Below, piece by piece: positions 24,301 through 32,996 of a stretch of 64,000 bases of DNA. The translations under genes and the position numbers were made by a program. How positions within the stretch are numbered: position 1 is the stretch's first letter; the number at the start of each line of letters is the position of its first letter. The notes beneath the pieces were generated by a model. That model was not told where the DNA came from, did not search any database, and was given only the letters and a program-made list of their open reading frames with translations. Source of the DNA: Amycolatopsis nivea (GTDB lineage: Bacteria > Actinomycetota > Actinomycetes > Mycobacteriales > Pseudonocardiaceae); assembly GCF_004522235.1 (NCBI RefSeq), contig NZ_SDLT01000034.1, forward strand, positions 1-64,000. Direction: 5' to 3'.

Positions 24301-25823
24301 AACGTCAGCTGCTCGGTCTTGCGGGGCATGAGCAGCAGCGCGACGACACTCACCACCGAGACGGCGACGATCGCGAGGAACACGTTGTGCGTGGCCCCGG
24401 CGAGCGATTCGCGCACGTACGCCGTCGCCGGTGAGTTGTCGTGCGTTCCGCTGAGGATGCGGCTGGTGGCGTCGACGCTCTGCGGAAGATGTCCGGCGAC
24501 CTCCGCGGGCGGGTTCGCGAACCGGCCCGCGAGGGTGGCGTTGGCGATCGCGCCGAAGATGGCCGTGCCGACCGCGCTGCCCAGCGAGCGGCTGAACATG
24601 TTGGTCGCGGTCACGACGCCGCGACGCTCCCAGCCGACGGTGGACTGCACGGCCACGACCGTCGGGCTGGAGGAGAGCCCGAGCCCGATGCCCACCACGA
24701 ACACGGCCGCCGCGGCCGTCCAGACCACCGAGTCCAGGCCGAGGAACGTGGCGATGACGGTCCCGACGAGCAGGAATCCGGTGCCGATCAGCGCGGTGTC
24801 GCGGAATCCGATCCGCAGGTAGATCTTCCCGGACAGCGACGCCGCGATCGGCCAGCCGATCGTGAGCGCGGCCAGCGAGAAGCCCGCGGTGAGCGCGTCC
24901 GTGCCGAGCACGCCCTCGGAGTAGGTGGGCAGGAACGAGCTGAAGCCGAGCAGCACCGCGCCGGTGACGAGCGCGACCAGGTTCCCGCCGATCAGCGTGC
25001 GGCGGGTGAACACCCACAGCGGCAGCACGGGTTCCTCCGCACGCCGCTCGACCAGCACGAATGTGACCAGCATCAGGACGGCGACGGCGAAGATCGCCAG
25101 GCTCGGCGCCGACGTCCAGCTCCACGCGACCCCGCCCTCCAGCAGGGCCAGGATCAGCAGCGCGCAGCCGAGGGTCAGCAGGGTCGCGCCGGCGTAGTCG
25201 ACCTTGTGCCGCGTGCGGTTCACCTGCTCGGTGAACTTGCGGTAGAGCATCCACGCGGCGAGCGCGCCGAGCGGCAGGTTGACGAAGAAGATCCACCGCC
25301 AGCTGAGGTATTCGGCGAACACGCCGCCCAGCGTCGGCCCGATCACCGAGGCGACCGCCCACACCCCGGCGAGGTAACCCTGCACCCGGGCGCGCTCCTC
25401 GACCGTGTAAAGATCGCCGACCATCGTCATGCTGATCGGCTGGACCGCGCCCGCGCCGATGCCCTGCACCGCGCGCGCCGCGATCAGCACCGGCATGCTC
25501 CACGCGACCCCGCACAGCACCGAGCCGAGCAGGAACGCGGCGATGCCGAAGAACATCACCGGGCGGCGGCCGAGGACGTCGGCGAACTTGCCGTACAGCG
25601 GCACGGTGACCGCCTGGGTGAGCAGGTAGATCGAGAACAGCCACGGGAACTGGGAAAATCCGCCGAGGTCGCGGACCACGGAGGGGACCGCGGTGGCGAT
25701 GATGGTGCTGTCGAGGGCCACGAGGCCGGTGCTCAGCATGACGGCGGCGAGGACGGGTCCCCGCTCGGATCGAAGGCCCACGGCGGCGCGTTTCGCCGCG
25801 GGCGGACTGCTCGTGCTACCCAT
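24297..25823 (-). CDS. DHA2-family (EmrB/QacA) multidrug MFS exporter
   Basis: A 508-residue, 14-helix drug:proton antiporter. The DHA2 motifs are present: LDSTIIATAVPSVVRDLGG in helix 1, GKFADVLGRRPVM in the 2/3 loop, and the antiporter motif C region GVWAVASVIGPTLGGVFAEY. ATG at 25823 is used, with AAGGAG 12 bases upstream; a longer start at 25856 is possible. The gene is expressed alone and converges on the oxidoreductase with a 4-base overlap. Confidence 0.88.
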   Translation of the reverse strand: MGSTSSPPAAKRAAVGLRSERGPVLAAVMLSTGLVALDSTIIATAVPSVVRDLGGFSQFPWLFSIYLLTQAVTVPLYGKFADVLGRRPVMFFGIAAFLLGSVLCGVAWSMPVLIAARAVQGIGAGAVQPISMTMVGDLYTVEERARVQGYLAGVWAVASVIGPTLGGVFAEYLSWRWIFFVNLPLGALAAWMLYRKFTEQVNRTRHKVDYAGATLLTLGCALLILALLEGGVAWSWTSAPSLAIFAVAVLMLVTFVLVERRAEEPVLPLWVFTRRTLIGGNLVALVTGAVLLGFSSFLPTYSEGVLGTDALTAGFSLAALTIGWPIAASLSGKIYLRIGFRDTALIGTGFLLVGTVIATFLGLDSVVWTAAAAVFVVGIGLGLSSSPTVVAVQSTVGWERRGVVTATNMFSRSLGSAVGTAIFGAIANATLAGRFANPPAEVAGHLPQSVDATSRILSGTHDNSPATAYVRESLAGATHNVFLAIVAVSVVSVVALLLMPRKTEQLTF

Positions 25824-25910
25824 GCCGGGAATAAACTCCTTCGCCCCGGCAAGCATTCCCCAGCCGATCGATCGGTGCCCGGGTGTTCGCCTGGCCGTCA
25901 TCATGGAGGG

Positions 25911-27047
25911 ATGGACAGATGGGTGCGGCCGATCGGCCGGGGCTGGGTCGTTCAGGGCGCGGTGCCGGGACCGGATGTCGACGAGTTCGCCGAACCGGAG
26001 GCGGTGACGAGGGCGCTCGCGGCGGCGGAAGGGGACACGCTGCTGGCCGCGCAGCATCCGGCGCGGACGCCCGCGGCGCTGGCGGCCGGGCTGGACGTCG
26101 AAGCGGCGCTGCCGGAAGCGCGGGCGACGCTCGAACGGCTGTTGACCAGGCATTACCGGCCGGAGACCGGCTTCGTCGCGGCCTACCGGATCGGCGAGAC
26201 GATCGCGGGCGTGCTGTGCGTGGTCGATGTCCGGGAGCTGACCTCGGGCCAGGCGCACGTGAAGCACACCGAGGAGGTCTATCCGGAGGTGGTCGCCGAG
26301 CGCGCGGCTGTGCTGGACGGCCTCGGGTGCGCGACGAGCGCCGCCCTGCTCGTGCCGGTCGGCGACGCCGCGGAGCTGACCGCGGCGGTCAAGGAAGCGG
26401 CGAGCTCGGCGGATCCTGATGTGTCCACTGTGGACCGGGCAGGACTGGCGCACGAGCTGTGGGTGGTGCGGCCGGGGGAGATGCAGGAACGGCTGCTGGA
26501 GGCCGCGTCGGCGAGCGATCTGCTGGTGGCGGACGGGAATCACCGCGTCGCGGCCGCGGCGGGGAGCGGTCAGCTGCTGGCGTTGGTCACGGCGGGTTCG
26601 CAGCTGGAGATCCGGGCGATCAACCGCGTGCTCCTCGGCACCGGGCACTCCGCGGAGAGTCTGTTGGCGGCTTGGCAGGAAGCCGGGCTGGACGTGACCT
26701 GGTCGGATGACGCGACCCCGCCGTCTTGCCCCGGCACGGCCGTCGTGCAGGCGGGCTCACGCGTGCTGCGAGTGCGGCTGCCTGCGGCGGATCCGCTGGT
26801 GATCGACCACGAGGTCGTGGAACAGACGCTCCTCGGCTCGGCGCTCGGCCTCGACCCGGACGGTCCGCACGTGGGCCCGCTGCTGCCGGGCAGCCCGGTT
26901 CCGCCGAGCGCGGACGCGGTGGTGCAGCTGGCCCCGGTGCCGTTCGAGACAGTGCAGGCGGTGCACGCGGCGGGACGGCGGATGCCGCGGAAGGCCACGT
27001 ACTTCACGCCGAAGCCGCAGGGCGGGCTGGTGCTGGCGCGCTGGTAA
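25911..27047 (+). CDS. DUF1015 family protein
   Basis: A protein of about 378 residues with the DUF1015 hallmarks: HVKHTEEVYPEVVAERAAVL, the active-site-like VADGNHR (usually DGHHR) and the closing motif MPRKATYFTPKPQGGLVL. Some relatives in archaea phosphorylate free serine (SerK), so a small-molecule kinase is one possibility. His to Asn in DGNHR is a variation worth noting. ATG at 25911 lies only one base after GGAGGG; GTG at 25923 would have a 13-base spacing. The exact start is therefore open. Confidence 0.75.
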   Translation: MDRWVRPIGRGWVVQGAVPGPDVDEFAEPEAVTRALAAAEGDTLLAAQHPARTPAALAAGLDVEAALPEARATLERLLTRHYRPETGFVAAYRIGETIAGVLCVVDVRELTSGQAHVKHTEEVYPEVVAERAAVLDGLGCATSAALLVPVGDAAELTAAVKEAASSADPDVSTVDRAGLAHELWVVRPGEMQERLLEAASASDLLVADGNHRVAAAAGSGQLLALVTAGSQLEIRAINRVLLGTGHSAESLLAAWQEAGLDVTWSDDATPPSCPGTAVVQAGSRVLRVRLPAADPLVIDHEVVEQTLLGSALGLDPDGPHVGPLLPGSPVPPSADAVVQLAPVPFETVQAVHAAGRRMPRKATYFTPKPQGGLVLARW

Positions 27048-27088
27048 AAAGGTGCAGGTCAGCGTCTGTTCCGCTTAGGATCGCGCAG

Positions 27089-28165
27089 GTGGAGTTACCG
27101 CTGATGCCGCCGGTGCGGCCGATGCTCGCCAAAGCTGTGCACGAGGTGCCGCGCGACGGCGGGTTCTGGTACGAGCCGAAGTGGGACGGCTTCCGGTGCG
27201 TCGTGTTCCGCGACGGCGACGAGGTCGAACTGGGTTCGCGCAACGACCGGCCGCTCACCCGGTACTTCCCGGAGCTGGTCGAGCTGCTGCGCGACGCGTT
27301 GCCGGAGAAATGCGTCGTCGACGGCGAAATCGTGCTGGTCACGCCGCGCGGGCTGGACTTCGGGGCGTTGCAGCTGCGGCTGCATCCGGCGGCCAGCCGT
27401 GTCCGGAAGCTCGCGGAGGAGACCCCGGCCAGCTTCGTCGCGTTCGACCTGCTCGCGCTCGGCGACCGGGACCTGACCGAGGAGCCGTTCGCCGAGCGGC
27501 GCCGCGAGCTGGAGGGCATCTTCGCGCCTTCGACCGGCTTGCAGCGGGTGCACCTGACGCCGCTCACGACGGATCCGGACACCGCGCAGGACTGGTTCAC
27601 CCGGTTCGAGGGCGCGGGCTTCGACGGGGTCATGGCGAAGCCCGCCGATCTGCCGTATGAGCAGGACAAACGCGTCATGCTGAAGGTGAAGCACGAGCGC
27701 ACCGCGGACTGTGTCGTCGCGGGTTTCCGGTGGCACAAGGACGGCAAGGGCGTCGGATCGCTGCTGCTCGGGCTGTACGACGAGGAGGGTTCGCTGCACC
27801 ACGTCGGCGTCGCGAGCAGCTTCACCGCGGCGCGGCGCCGGGAGCTGGTCGAGGAGCTGGCCCCGTGGCGGGAGAACGCGCTCGACGGGCATCCGTGGCG
27901 CACCTGGGCGGAATGGCAGGCCGACGAGGTGCGCCGGCCGGGCGCCAACAGCCGGTGGGCTCCGGACAAGGACCTGTCATGGGAACCGCTGCGCCCGGAA
28001 CAGGTCGCCGAAGTCCGCTACGAACATCTCCAAGGCGGCCGCTTCCGCCATGGCGGGCGATTGGTGCGCTTCCGCCCGGACCGGACGCCGGAATCGTGCA
28101 CCTACGCGCAACTGGACGAAGCCCCGCCTGCCGAGTTGGCGGATCTGTTCGGGGAGGCCCGATGA
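27089..28165 (+). CDS. ligC: ATP-dependent DNA ligase LigC
   Basis: A 358-residue ATP-dependent ligase with only the nucleotidyltransferase and OB domains, as in mycobacterial LigC. The adenylated Lys31 is in EPKWDGFR (motif I). Motif III is VAFDLLALG, motif IV GFDGVMAKP and motif V KRVMLKVKHE. GTG at 27089 is preceded by AGGA. It overlaps the polymerase gene by four bases (ATGA). In mycobacteria this pair, LigC with Prim-PolC, has been tied to base excision repair rather than to the Ku/LigD end-joining route. No Ku gene is in view. Confidence 0.92.
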   Translation: MELPLMPPVRPMLAKAVHEVPRDGGFWYEPKWDGFRCVVFRDGDEVELGSRNDRPLTRYFPELVELLRDALPEKCVVDGEIVLVTPRGLDFGALQLRLHPAASRVRKLAEETPASFVAFDLLALGDRDLTEEPFAERRRELEGIFAPSTGLQRVHLTPLTTDPDTAQDWFTRFEGAGFDGVMAKPADLPYEQDKRVMLKVKHERTADCVVAGFRWHKDGKGVGSLLLGLYDEEGSLHHVGVASSFTAARRRELVEELAPWRENALDGHPWRTWAEWQADEVRRPGANSRWAPDKDLSWEPLRPEQVAEVRYEHLQGGRFRHGGRLVRFRPDRTPESCTYAQLDEAPPAELADLFGEAR

Positions 28166-29175
28166 GCGGGGTGACACTGGAACTGGACGGCGTAGAACTG
28201 ACCATTTCCAGCCCCGACAAGGTCTATTTCCCGGAACGAGGCGAAACCAAGCTCGATCTCGTCCGCTATTACCAAGCTGTCGCAGGCCCTTTGCTAGCTA
28301 GACTCGGCGGCCGCCCCCTGCTGCTGGAACGCTATCCGGACGGCGCGGGCGGAAAATCGTGGTTCCAAAAACGCACGCCCAAGAACGCGCCGTCTTGGCT
28401 GACCACCGCCGTCGTTTCCACACCCAACGGCACCACCAGCGACGCACTGGTGGCAGCAGACCTGGCCCACGTGCTGTGGGCGGTCAACCAGGGTTGCCTG
28501 GGCTTCCACGTGTGGCCAAACCGCGCGGCAGCACTGGAAATCGCGGACGAACTGCGCATCGACCTGGACCCGTCGCCCGGAATCGGGTTCCCGCAACTGC
28601 GCGAGGCAGCGGTTCTCGTGCGGGAATTCCTCGCCGACTTGGGAATCGAGGTCTACGTGAAGACCTCCGGTTCGCGCGGCCTGCACCTGTATTCGATACT
28701 GGAACCGCGCTGGGACGGCTACGAAGTGCGGGCCGCCGCGGTGGCGCTGGCAAGGGCGTTGGAACGGCGGCATCCCGACCTGATCACCGCACAATGGTGG
28801 AAGGAAGACCGCGGCTCGCGAGTTTTCGTAGACTTCAACCAGAACGCCCCGCATAAAACGGTCTTCGGCGCTTGGTGCGTGCGCCCGAGGGTCGGCGGAC
28901 AGGTCTCCACGCCGATTTCCTGGGACGAACTGGCGACAGTGGAACCGGACGCCTTGACCCTGTCGACGGTCCCCGCGCTGGTCGCGGAACGGGGAGATCC
29001 GTGGGCTGGTGCGAACGATCGGCCGCAATCGATCGAAGCGCTGCTGGAGATGTCCCGGGAAGATCTGGCCAGCGGCCTGATGGACGCGCCGTGGCCGCCC
29101 GTGTACCCGAAGATGCCGAACGAACCGCCCAGAGTCGCACCGAGCAGGGCGAAAAAGACCCCCGCCGAAGGGTGA
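28162..29175 (+). CDS. Prim-PolC, stand-alone LigD-type polymerase domain
   Basis: A 337-residue archaeo-eukaryotic primase-type polymerase like the polymerase domain of LigD, here without ligase or nuclease domains. Metal ligands are visible in LRIDLDPSPG (the DLD pair) and VFVDFNQN. The 5'-phosphate pocket region KRTPKNAPSW is present. ATG at 28162 overlaps the LigC stop. Order and coupling match the Rv3731-Rv3730c pair of M. tuberculosis. It would fill short gaps, often with ribonucleotides, for LigC to seal. Confidence 0.92.
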   Translation: MSGVTLELDGVELTISSPDKVYFPERGETKLDLVRYYQAVAGPLLARLGGRPLLLERYPDGAGGKSWFQKRTPKNAPSWLTTAVVSTPNGTTSDALVAADLAHVLWAVNQGCLGFHVWPNRAAALEIADELRIDLDPSPGIGFPQLREAAVLVREFLADLGIEVYVKTSGSRGLHLYSILEPRWDGYEVRAAAVALARALERRHPDLITAQWWKEDRGSRVFVDFNQNAPHKTVFGAWCVRPRVGGQVSTPISWDELATVEPDALTLSTVPALVAERGDPWAGANDRPQSIEALLEMSREDLASGLMDAPWPPVYPKMPNEPPRVAPSRAKKTPAEG

Positions 29176-29196
29176 CTCCGCGAGTCAGCCGGAGGT

Positions 29197-29247
29197 CCGT
29201 GAGGGGCTCCTTCACGGACTTGGATTCCCTCAAGGAGCCCTTCACGG
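29197..29247. terminator. Long hairpin after Prim-PolC, probable terminator or dispersed repeat
   Basis: CCGTGAGGGGCTCCTT pairs with AAGGAGCCCTTCACGG: 16-bp arms, one G-T wobble, 19-base loop. It lies 21 bases after the stop codon. I associate this kind of sequence (TTCACGGACTTGGATTCC in the loop region) with repeats scattered in Amycolatopsis genomes. Confidence 0.6.
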
Positions 29248-29290
29248 CCCGCCCCCGCCAGCCTCGCGCCCGCCCGGGATGCCGCCCCAA

Positions 29291-29363
29291 TGCGGCATTG
29301 GTTGCGTCGCATGCACCGAACGCCACATTGGGTGCGTCACATGCACCCAATGCCACATTGGGG
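29291..29363. repeat. 30-base tandem repeat, 2.4 copies
   Basis: Units start at 29291, 29321 and 29351. The shared core is GCCACATTGGGTGCGTCACA followed by TGCACCCAA. The first unit is diverged. A related GCCACATTG fragment recurs at 54862-54870. Confidence 0.75.
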
Positions 29364-29454
29364 CGCTAGCCCCACCCCCAACGAAACCGCCACCGATGCA
29401 CCCAACTCGAAGTGCACCCACACCACCCCCGCACCCCGATACGAAGCTCTCCTG

Positions 29455-29511
29455 CGGTCTGAGGGTGCTTGTCAAGGCATCTTTCCCGCCTTGACAAGCA
29501 CCCTCAGACCG
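29455..29511. repeat. Perfect 24-bp inverted repeat with 9-base loop
   Basis: The left arm is 29455-29478 (begins CGGTCTGAGGGTGC) and the right arm 29488-29511 (ends GCACCCTCAGACCG). All 24 positions pair; the loop is ATCTTTCCC. It could terminate transcription from either side or be a mobile palindromic unit. Confidence 0.85.
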
Positions 29512-29583
29512 TCAGCACAATCAAGCTTCGGGGTGCCCCACGCAACCGCCACGGCAAGGTCGCCGCCAGGCGACGAGCCACCC

Positions 29584-29853
29584 TCACCCCAACGGCAGAT
29601 CAAACGCCAATTGCTCCTGCCCGCCAACCCCCACCGGCACCCCAGCCAACGTCCCCGCACACCCAGGACAAGGCGTCACATGCCCAGTCCCAGGCGCGGT
29701 CAAATCGATCGGCGTCCAAGTCCGCGATTCCCGCTCCCCGCAAGCAGACCGCCGATATCGCAGATCATCCGCCCGGGTCATCACATGCGCGACCGGATCG
29801 TCCTCCGGCAACGCACCCACGAGGTACCACCGAGCCGCAATCGTCTCCGCCAT
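29584..29853 (-). CDS. Small hypothetical protein with CPGC motif
   Basis: An 89-residue protein I do not recognise. ATG at 29853 has GGAGGA 9 bases upstream, which supports a real gene. The C-terminal half carries GHVTPCPGCAGTL, a CxxC that could bind zinc or iron, plus an isolated upstream Cys. There is no signal peptide and no membrane segment. It lies downstream of the COG0523 GTPase gene on the same strand, 74 bases away, so a link to metal supply is possible but unproven. Confidence 0.55.
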   Translation of the reverse strand: MAETIAARWYLVGALPEDDPVAHVMTRADDLRYRRSACGERESRTWTPIDLTAPGTGHVTPCPGCAGTLAGVPVGVGGQEQLAFDLPLG

Positions 29854-29927
29854 GGAACGAGTCCTCCAAAGAGGCTGGTCCGAGCTACGAAGACATAGTG
29901 CGACTCCACCACCATCAATCCGCGCGT

Positions 29928-30965
29928 TTACGCATCTTCGGCGTGGCGCGCCCCATCCTCGGGCTCGTCCAGATACCGGAGAAACCGCAAAAGCCCCCGC
30001 TCGTCCGGCACCTCATCCTCCGCCACACAAGCCGCAAGCTCCCGCTCAACAGCCGCAGAATCAATCCCAGCACCAATCAAAACCAGCTCGGTCCGCCGCG
30101 GCCCAGACCCCCAGCTAGACCGCTCTACCTGCACAAATGCCCCGACAGTATGCAATCCGAACCGAGACCGAGCCTCCGGAGACCCGAGATCCACCTGCCC
30201 CTTAACCCGATACAACCCAGCAGGCCGGCTCTCCAGAAACGCCAAAAACCGCCGAGGCGAAAGCGGCCGCTCAGCACTGAACACGACGCTCTCATACCGC
30301 GCGTGCAAATGCTCGGAATGATCATGTTCGCGCAGATCGTCAAAAGACAACTGCCCGTAACTTTCCCGAGGCCGGGGATCGAAAAACAACCCCGGATCAA
30401 CCCGCCCCCGCTCGGTCTCCAGCACCGGCACCCCGGGTGCGTACTCCTCGACCACCGCACGGACCTTGGCCAGCGCGTCCGCCTCGGCCCGGTCGACCTT
30501 GTTGAGCACCACCAGGTCGGCCACCCGCAGATGCTCAGTCAGCTCCGGATGCCGCGCCCGGGTCGCCTCGAACTCGACCGCGTCGACGACCTCGACCAGC
30601 CCGCCGTACCGGATGTCCGGGTTCTCGCTGGCGATCATCAGCCGCAGCAGGTCGCGCGGTTCGGCGATCCCACTCGCCTCCACCACGATCACGTCGATCC
30701 CGGCTTCGGGCCTCGACAGCTTGCCCAGCATCGCGTCCAGCCCGCTGGCGTCGACCGCGCAGCACAGGCAGCCGTTGCCCAGCGAAACCATCGTGTCGAC
30801 CTGCCCGGCGACCGCGAGCGCGTCGATGTTCACCTGGCCGAAGTCGTTCACCACCACCCCGACCCGGACGCCCTGGCGGTTGGCGAGCAGATGGTTGAGC
30901 ATCGTGGTCTTCCCCGCACCGAGAAAACCCGCCACGAGCACTACCGGAACCCGCTGCCTGGCCAC
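29928..30965 (-). CDS. COG0523/CobW-type GTP-dependent metallochaperone
   Basis: A 345-residue G3E P-loop GTPase. The Walker A loop is GFLGAGKT (13-20), the metal-binding CxCC motif is GCLCCAV (66-69), and guanine specificity comes from VLNKVD. A His-rich stretch DLREHDHSEHLHARYE lies in the C-terminal half. Members insert or traffic zinc, cobalt or other metals. No cobalamin genes are nearby, so a zinc role is likelier. GTG at 30965 has GGAGGG 8 bases upstream. No clear Zur box is visible. Confidence 0.88.
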   Translation of the reverse strand: MARQRVPVVLVAGFLGAGKTTMLNHLLANRQGVRVGVVVNDFGQVNIDALAVAGQVDTMVSLGNGCLCCAVDASGLDAMLGKLSRPEAGIDVIVVEASGIAEPRDLLRLMIASENPDIRYGGLVEVVDAVEFEATRARHPELTEHLRVADLVVLNKVDRAEADALAKVRAVVEEYAPGVPVLETERGRVDPGLFFDPRPRESYGQLSFDDLREHDHSEHLHARYESVVFSAERPLSPRRFLAFLESRPAGLYRVKGQVDLGSPEARSRFGLHTVGAFVQVERSSWGSGPRRTELVLIGAGIDSAAVERELAACVAEDEVPDERGLLRFLRYLDEPEDGARHAEDA

Positions 30966-31089
30966 GCGTCAACCCTCCTGTCGTCCGGGCAGCCGACGAT
31001 ACCCGCAGCGGGCGCCGGGCCGTGGCAGCCCGGTGCCGTGCCCGGCGAAAAGCAGCTGGCGCAGTGTGCCGTCGTGGCAGGATGAGCGG

Positions 31090-32055
31090 ATGATCTGGAC
31101 GCCGGGCAGGGAGGACCGGGTCGACGGCATGCCGACGGCCGGAGAATGGCGGCAGTTGTCGGTCGTGCCGGAGAAACGGGAGGTCTTCGGCTACGACCTG
31201 TACTTCCGCGAGGGCTGGGCGGACGTGCTCGCGGTGTTCGGCGGCGACGCGACGAGCGTGCTCGGCGGGCTGGCGATGCTGGTGGTCAAACCGGACGCGG
31301 TGGTCGGCCGCAGGCTCGGCCCGATCATGGATTACCTGGCGGACAACGGTTTCGTGCCCGTCGCCGCCACCCGGTTCGGCTACACGCGGCATTCGATGCG
31401 CGAGGTGTGGCGCTACGACTGGCACATCTACACCGTCGACCGGCTGCAGTTGTGCACTTTCTGGTATCTCACCAACGATGTGCTGCTGTTCCTGGCGCGC
31501 GACGTCCGCCCGGTCGCGGGATTGCCCGCGACTGTCCGGCTGTGCGAGCTGAAGGGCGTCGGCGATCCGGCGCAGCGCCGGCCGCACCATTTGCGCACGA
31601 AGCTGAACCCGCCCAACCGGATCCTGAACTTCGTGCACGTCGGCGACGAACCGGCGGACATCGTGCGCGAGCTGACGATTTTCCTCGACCGTCCGGAGCG
31701 GCTCCGGTTCCTCGAGGAGCTGCGGGCGCATCTCGCCGAGGACCGCACGGCGCAGGCGCGAGCCGAGATCGCCGCCCTCGAAGCGGATTGCCCGGCGCAC
31801 GACCTGGACATCGACGCGACGCTCGCCCGGCTGGCTCCGATAGCGGGCGACGCCGCGGTTTCCCGGTTGCGGGACGTCGTCGAGGGCGGGGACCGGATCA
31901 GCTGGGACGAGCTGGCCGAGCTAGTGCCCTTCGAGAAGGCCGACCGCTGGGACGTGATCGTGACCGCGTCGTTCGTGGTGCACAACGAGCGCCCGGTGCC
32001 GCATGCGCTGCTGCCTGCCGTTTCGGCGGAGGCATGGACCGCGCAGGTGCGGTAG
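31090..32055 (+). CDS. NDK-domain fusion protein, copy 1
   Basis: A 321-residue protein with a nucleoside diphosphate kinase-like core at about 62-198. The NDK signature is retained piece by piece: Lys67 in MLVVKPDAVVG, Arg150 and the ELKGVGDP turn, Arg169, Asn180, and the phosphorylated-type His183 in NFVHVGDEPAD. Flanks are not NDK: an N-terminal region with YFREGWADVLAVFG, and a C-terminal helical region ending SWDELAELVPFEKADRWD. Normal bacterial NDK is about 140 residues. ATG at 31090 follows AGGA. It converges on a paralogue with 8 bases between the stop codons. Whether it phosphorylates nucleotides or another target is unknown. Confidence 0.75.
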   Translation: MIWTPGREDRVDGMPTAGEWRQLSVVPEKREVFGYDLYFREGWADVLAVFGGDATSVLGGLAMLVVKPDAVVGRRLGPIMDYLADNGFVPVAATRFGYTRHSMREVWRYDWHIYTVDRLQLCTFWYLTNDVLLFLARDVRPVAGLPATVRLCELKGVGDPAQRRPHHLRTKLNPPNRILNFVHVGDEPADIVRELTIFLDRPERLRFLEELRAHLAEDRTAQARAEIAALEADCPAHDLDIDATLARLAPIAGDAAVSRLRDVVEGGDRISWDELAELVPFEKADRWDVIVTASFVVHNERPVPHALLPAVSAEAWTAQVR

Positions 32056-32063
32056 CGCGCCGC

Positions 32064-32996
32064 CTACAACGGACGTCGGGCCCGGGGCTTGGCCCAGTGC
32101 GCCGGATCCGGGTTGGAGATCAGCTTCGCTTCGCCGGGCTCGTCGCATTCGATCAGCCCCGCCCCGACCGTTGCGAGGTCCCAGCGATCGACCTCGGCTC
32201 GGCTTTCGGCGACCGCCTCGGCGACCTCGATCCAGGGCACGGATTCCCCGAACCGCAGGCGTTCCAGCAGCTGGAGCGCCCGGCTGCCGTGCTCTGCCCG
32301 CTTGAGCGCGTCTGCCACCGCGTCGGCGGCCGTGTTGGCGTCGAAGGTCCGCGGGGTGGCGGCGGCTTCGGCGGCGAGTACTTCTTCGAGCAACGGGAGA
32401 CCGGCTGGGGTGTCGACGGCCAATGCGTTCAGCGCTTCCCGTCGCTGCGGCGGTTCGAGCAGCAGGCCGAGTTCCCGGATCAAGTCGGCGGGCTCGTCGG
32501 CGACGTGGATGTAGCTGAAGTTGCGATTGTGCTGCTGCAGCAAGGCACGCAGTGTGCCGGGCTTCTGCTTCGACAGATCGGCTGAGCCTTTCAACGCGGC
32601 CAACCGCATCGTCGCGGGCGTCGGCCCGGGCTGCTCGTCGCGCAGGAGCAGCAGCAGGGCGGAGCCGCAGTAGAGCAAGTCGTTCAGCGCGAGCCGGTCC
32701 ACGGTGGCCGAGGTTAGCTGGTACCGCCACATTTCCCGCCACCGCAGGCCGTCCAGTTCCGGACGCTGTACTGCTTGGACAGCGAATCCCTGCTCAGCCA
32801 GCCAACCGAGCACCGGGCGCACCTTGCCCGCGGCGAGGCCGTCCGGTTTGACCAGGAGAAGCGCGTGCTGACGCAGGATTTCCGCGGCGCGGTCGCCGAG
32901 GAATCGGGCCGTGTCGCGGGCACCTTCCCGGAAGTAGGTCTCGCGACGGTAGGCAATGCGCTTCGCGGGCATGCGCGTGAGCGCGGCCCAGTCCAT
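32064..32996 (-). CDS. NDK-domain fusion protein, copy 2
   Basis: A 310-residue paralogue of the convergent neighbour, with low identity but the same three-part plan. The N-terminal TYFREGARDTARFLGDRA leads into an NDK-like core: Lys50 in LLLVKPDGLAAG, Arg131, the ALKGSADL turn, Arg150 in GTLR, and His164 in SYIHVADEPADLI. The Asn before the catalytic His in NDK is Ser161 here. The C-terminal region carries WIEVAEAVAESRAEVDRWD, matching copy 1. ATG at 32996 has GGGGGAG about 12 bases upstream. The pair looks like ancient paralogues that stayed together, perhaps as a heteromer. Function not assigned. Confidence 0.72.
   Translation of the reverse strand: MDWAALTRMPAKRIAYRRETYFREGARDTARFLGDRAAEILRQHALLLVKPDGLAAGKVRPVLGWLAEQGFAVQAVQRPELDGLRWREMWRYQLTSATVDRLALNDLLYCGSALLLLLRDEQPGPTPATMRLAALKGSADLSKQKPGTLRALLQQHNRNFSYIHVADEPADLIRELGLLLEPPQRREALNALAVDTPAGLPLLEEVLAAEAAATPRTFDANTAADAVADALKRAEHGSRALQLLERLRFGESVPWIEVAEAVAESRAEVDRWDLATVGAGLIECDEPGEAKLISNPDPAHWAKPRARRPL

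Larger units (their letters stand above)
29176..29583. other. Intergenic repeat nest after Prim-PolC
   Basis: No gene. It holds three unrelated repeat structures in sequence: a 16-bp-stem hairpin (29197-29247), a 30-base tandem repeat (29291-29363) and a perfect 24-bp inverted repeat (29455-29511). Open frames across it are short and follow the repeats. Confidence 0.7.

Noticed and set aside
24441..25910. Upstream extension of the DUF1015 frame
   Set aside because: It runs antisense through the DHA2 exporter and has no family features before the DUF1015 start.
29469..31085. 538-codon plus-strand ORF opposite the COG0523 GTPase
   Set aside because: Antisense to a gene with intact P-loop, CxCC and NKxD motifs; the translation has no features.
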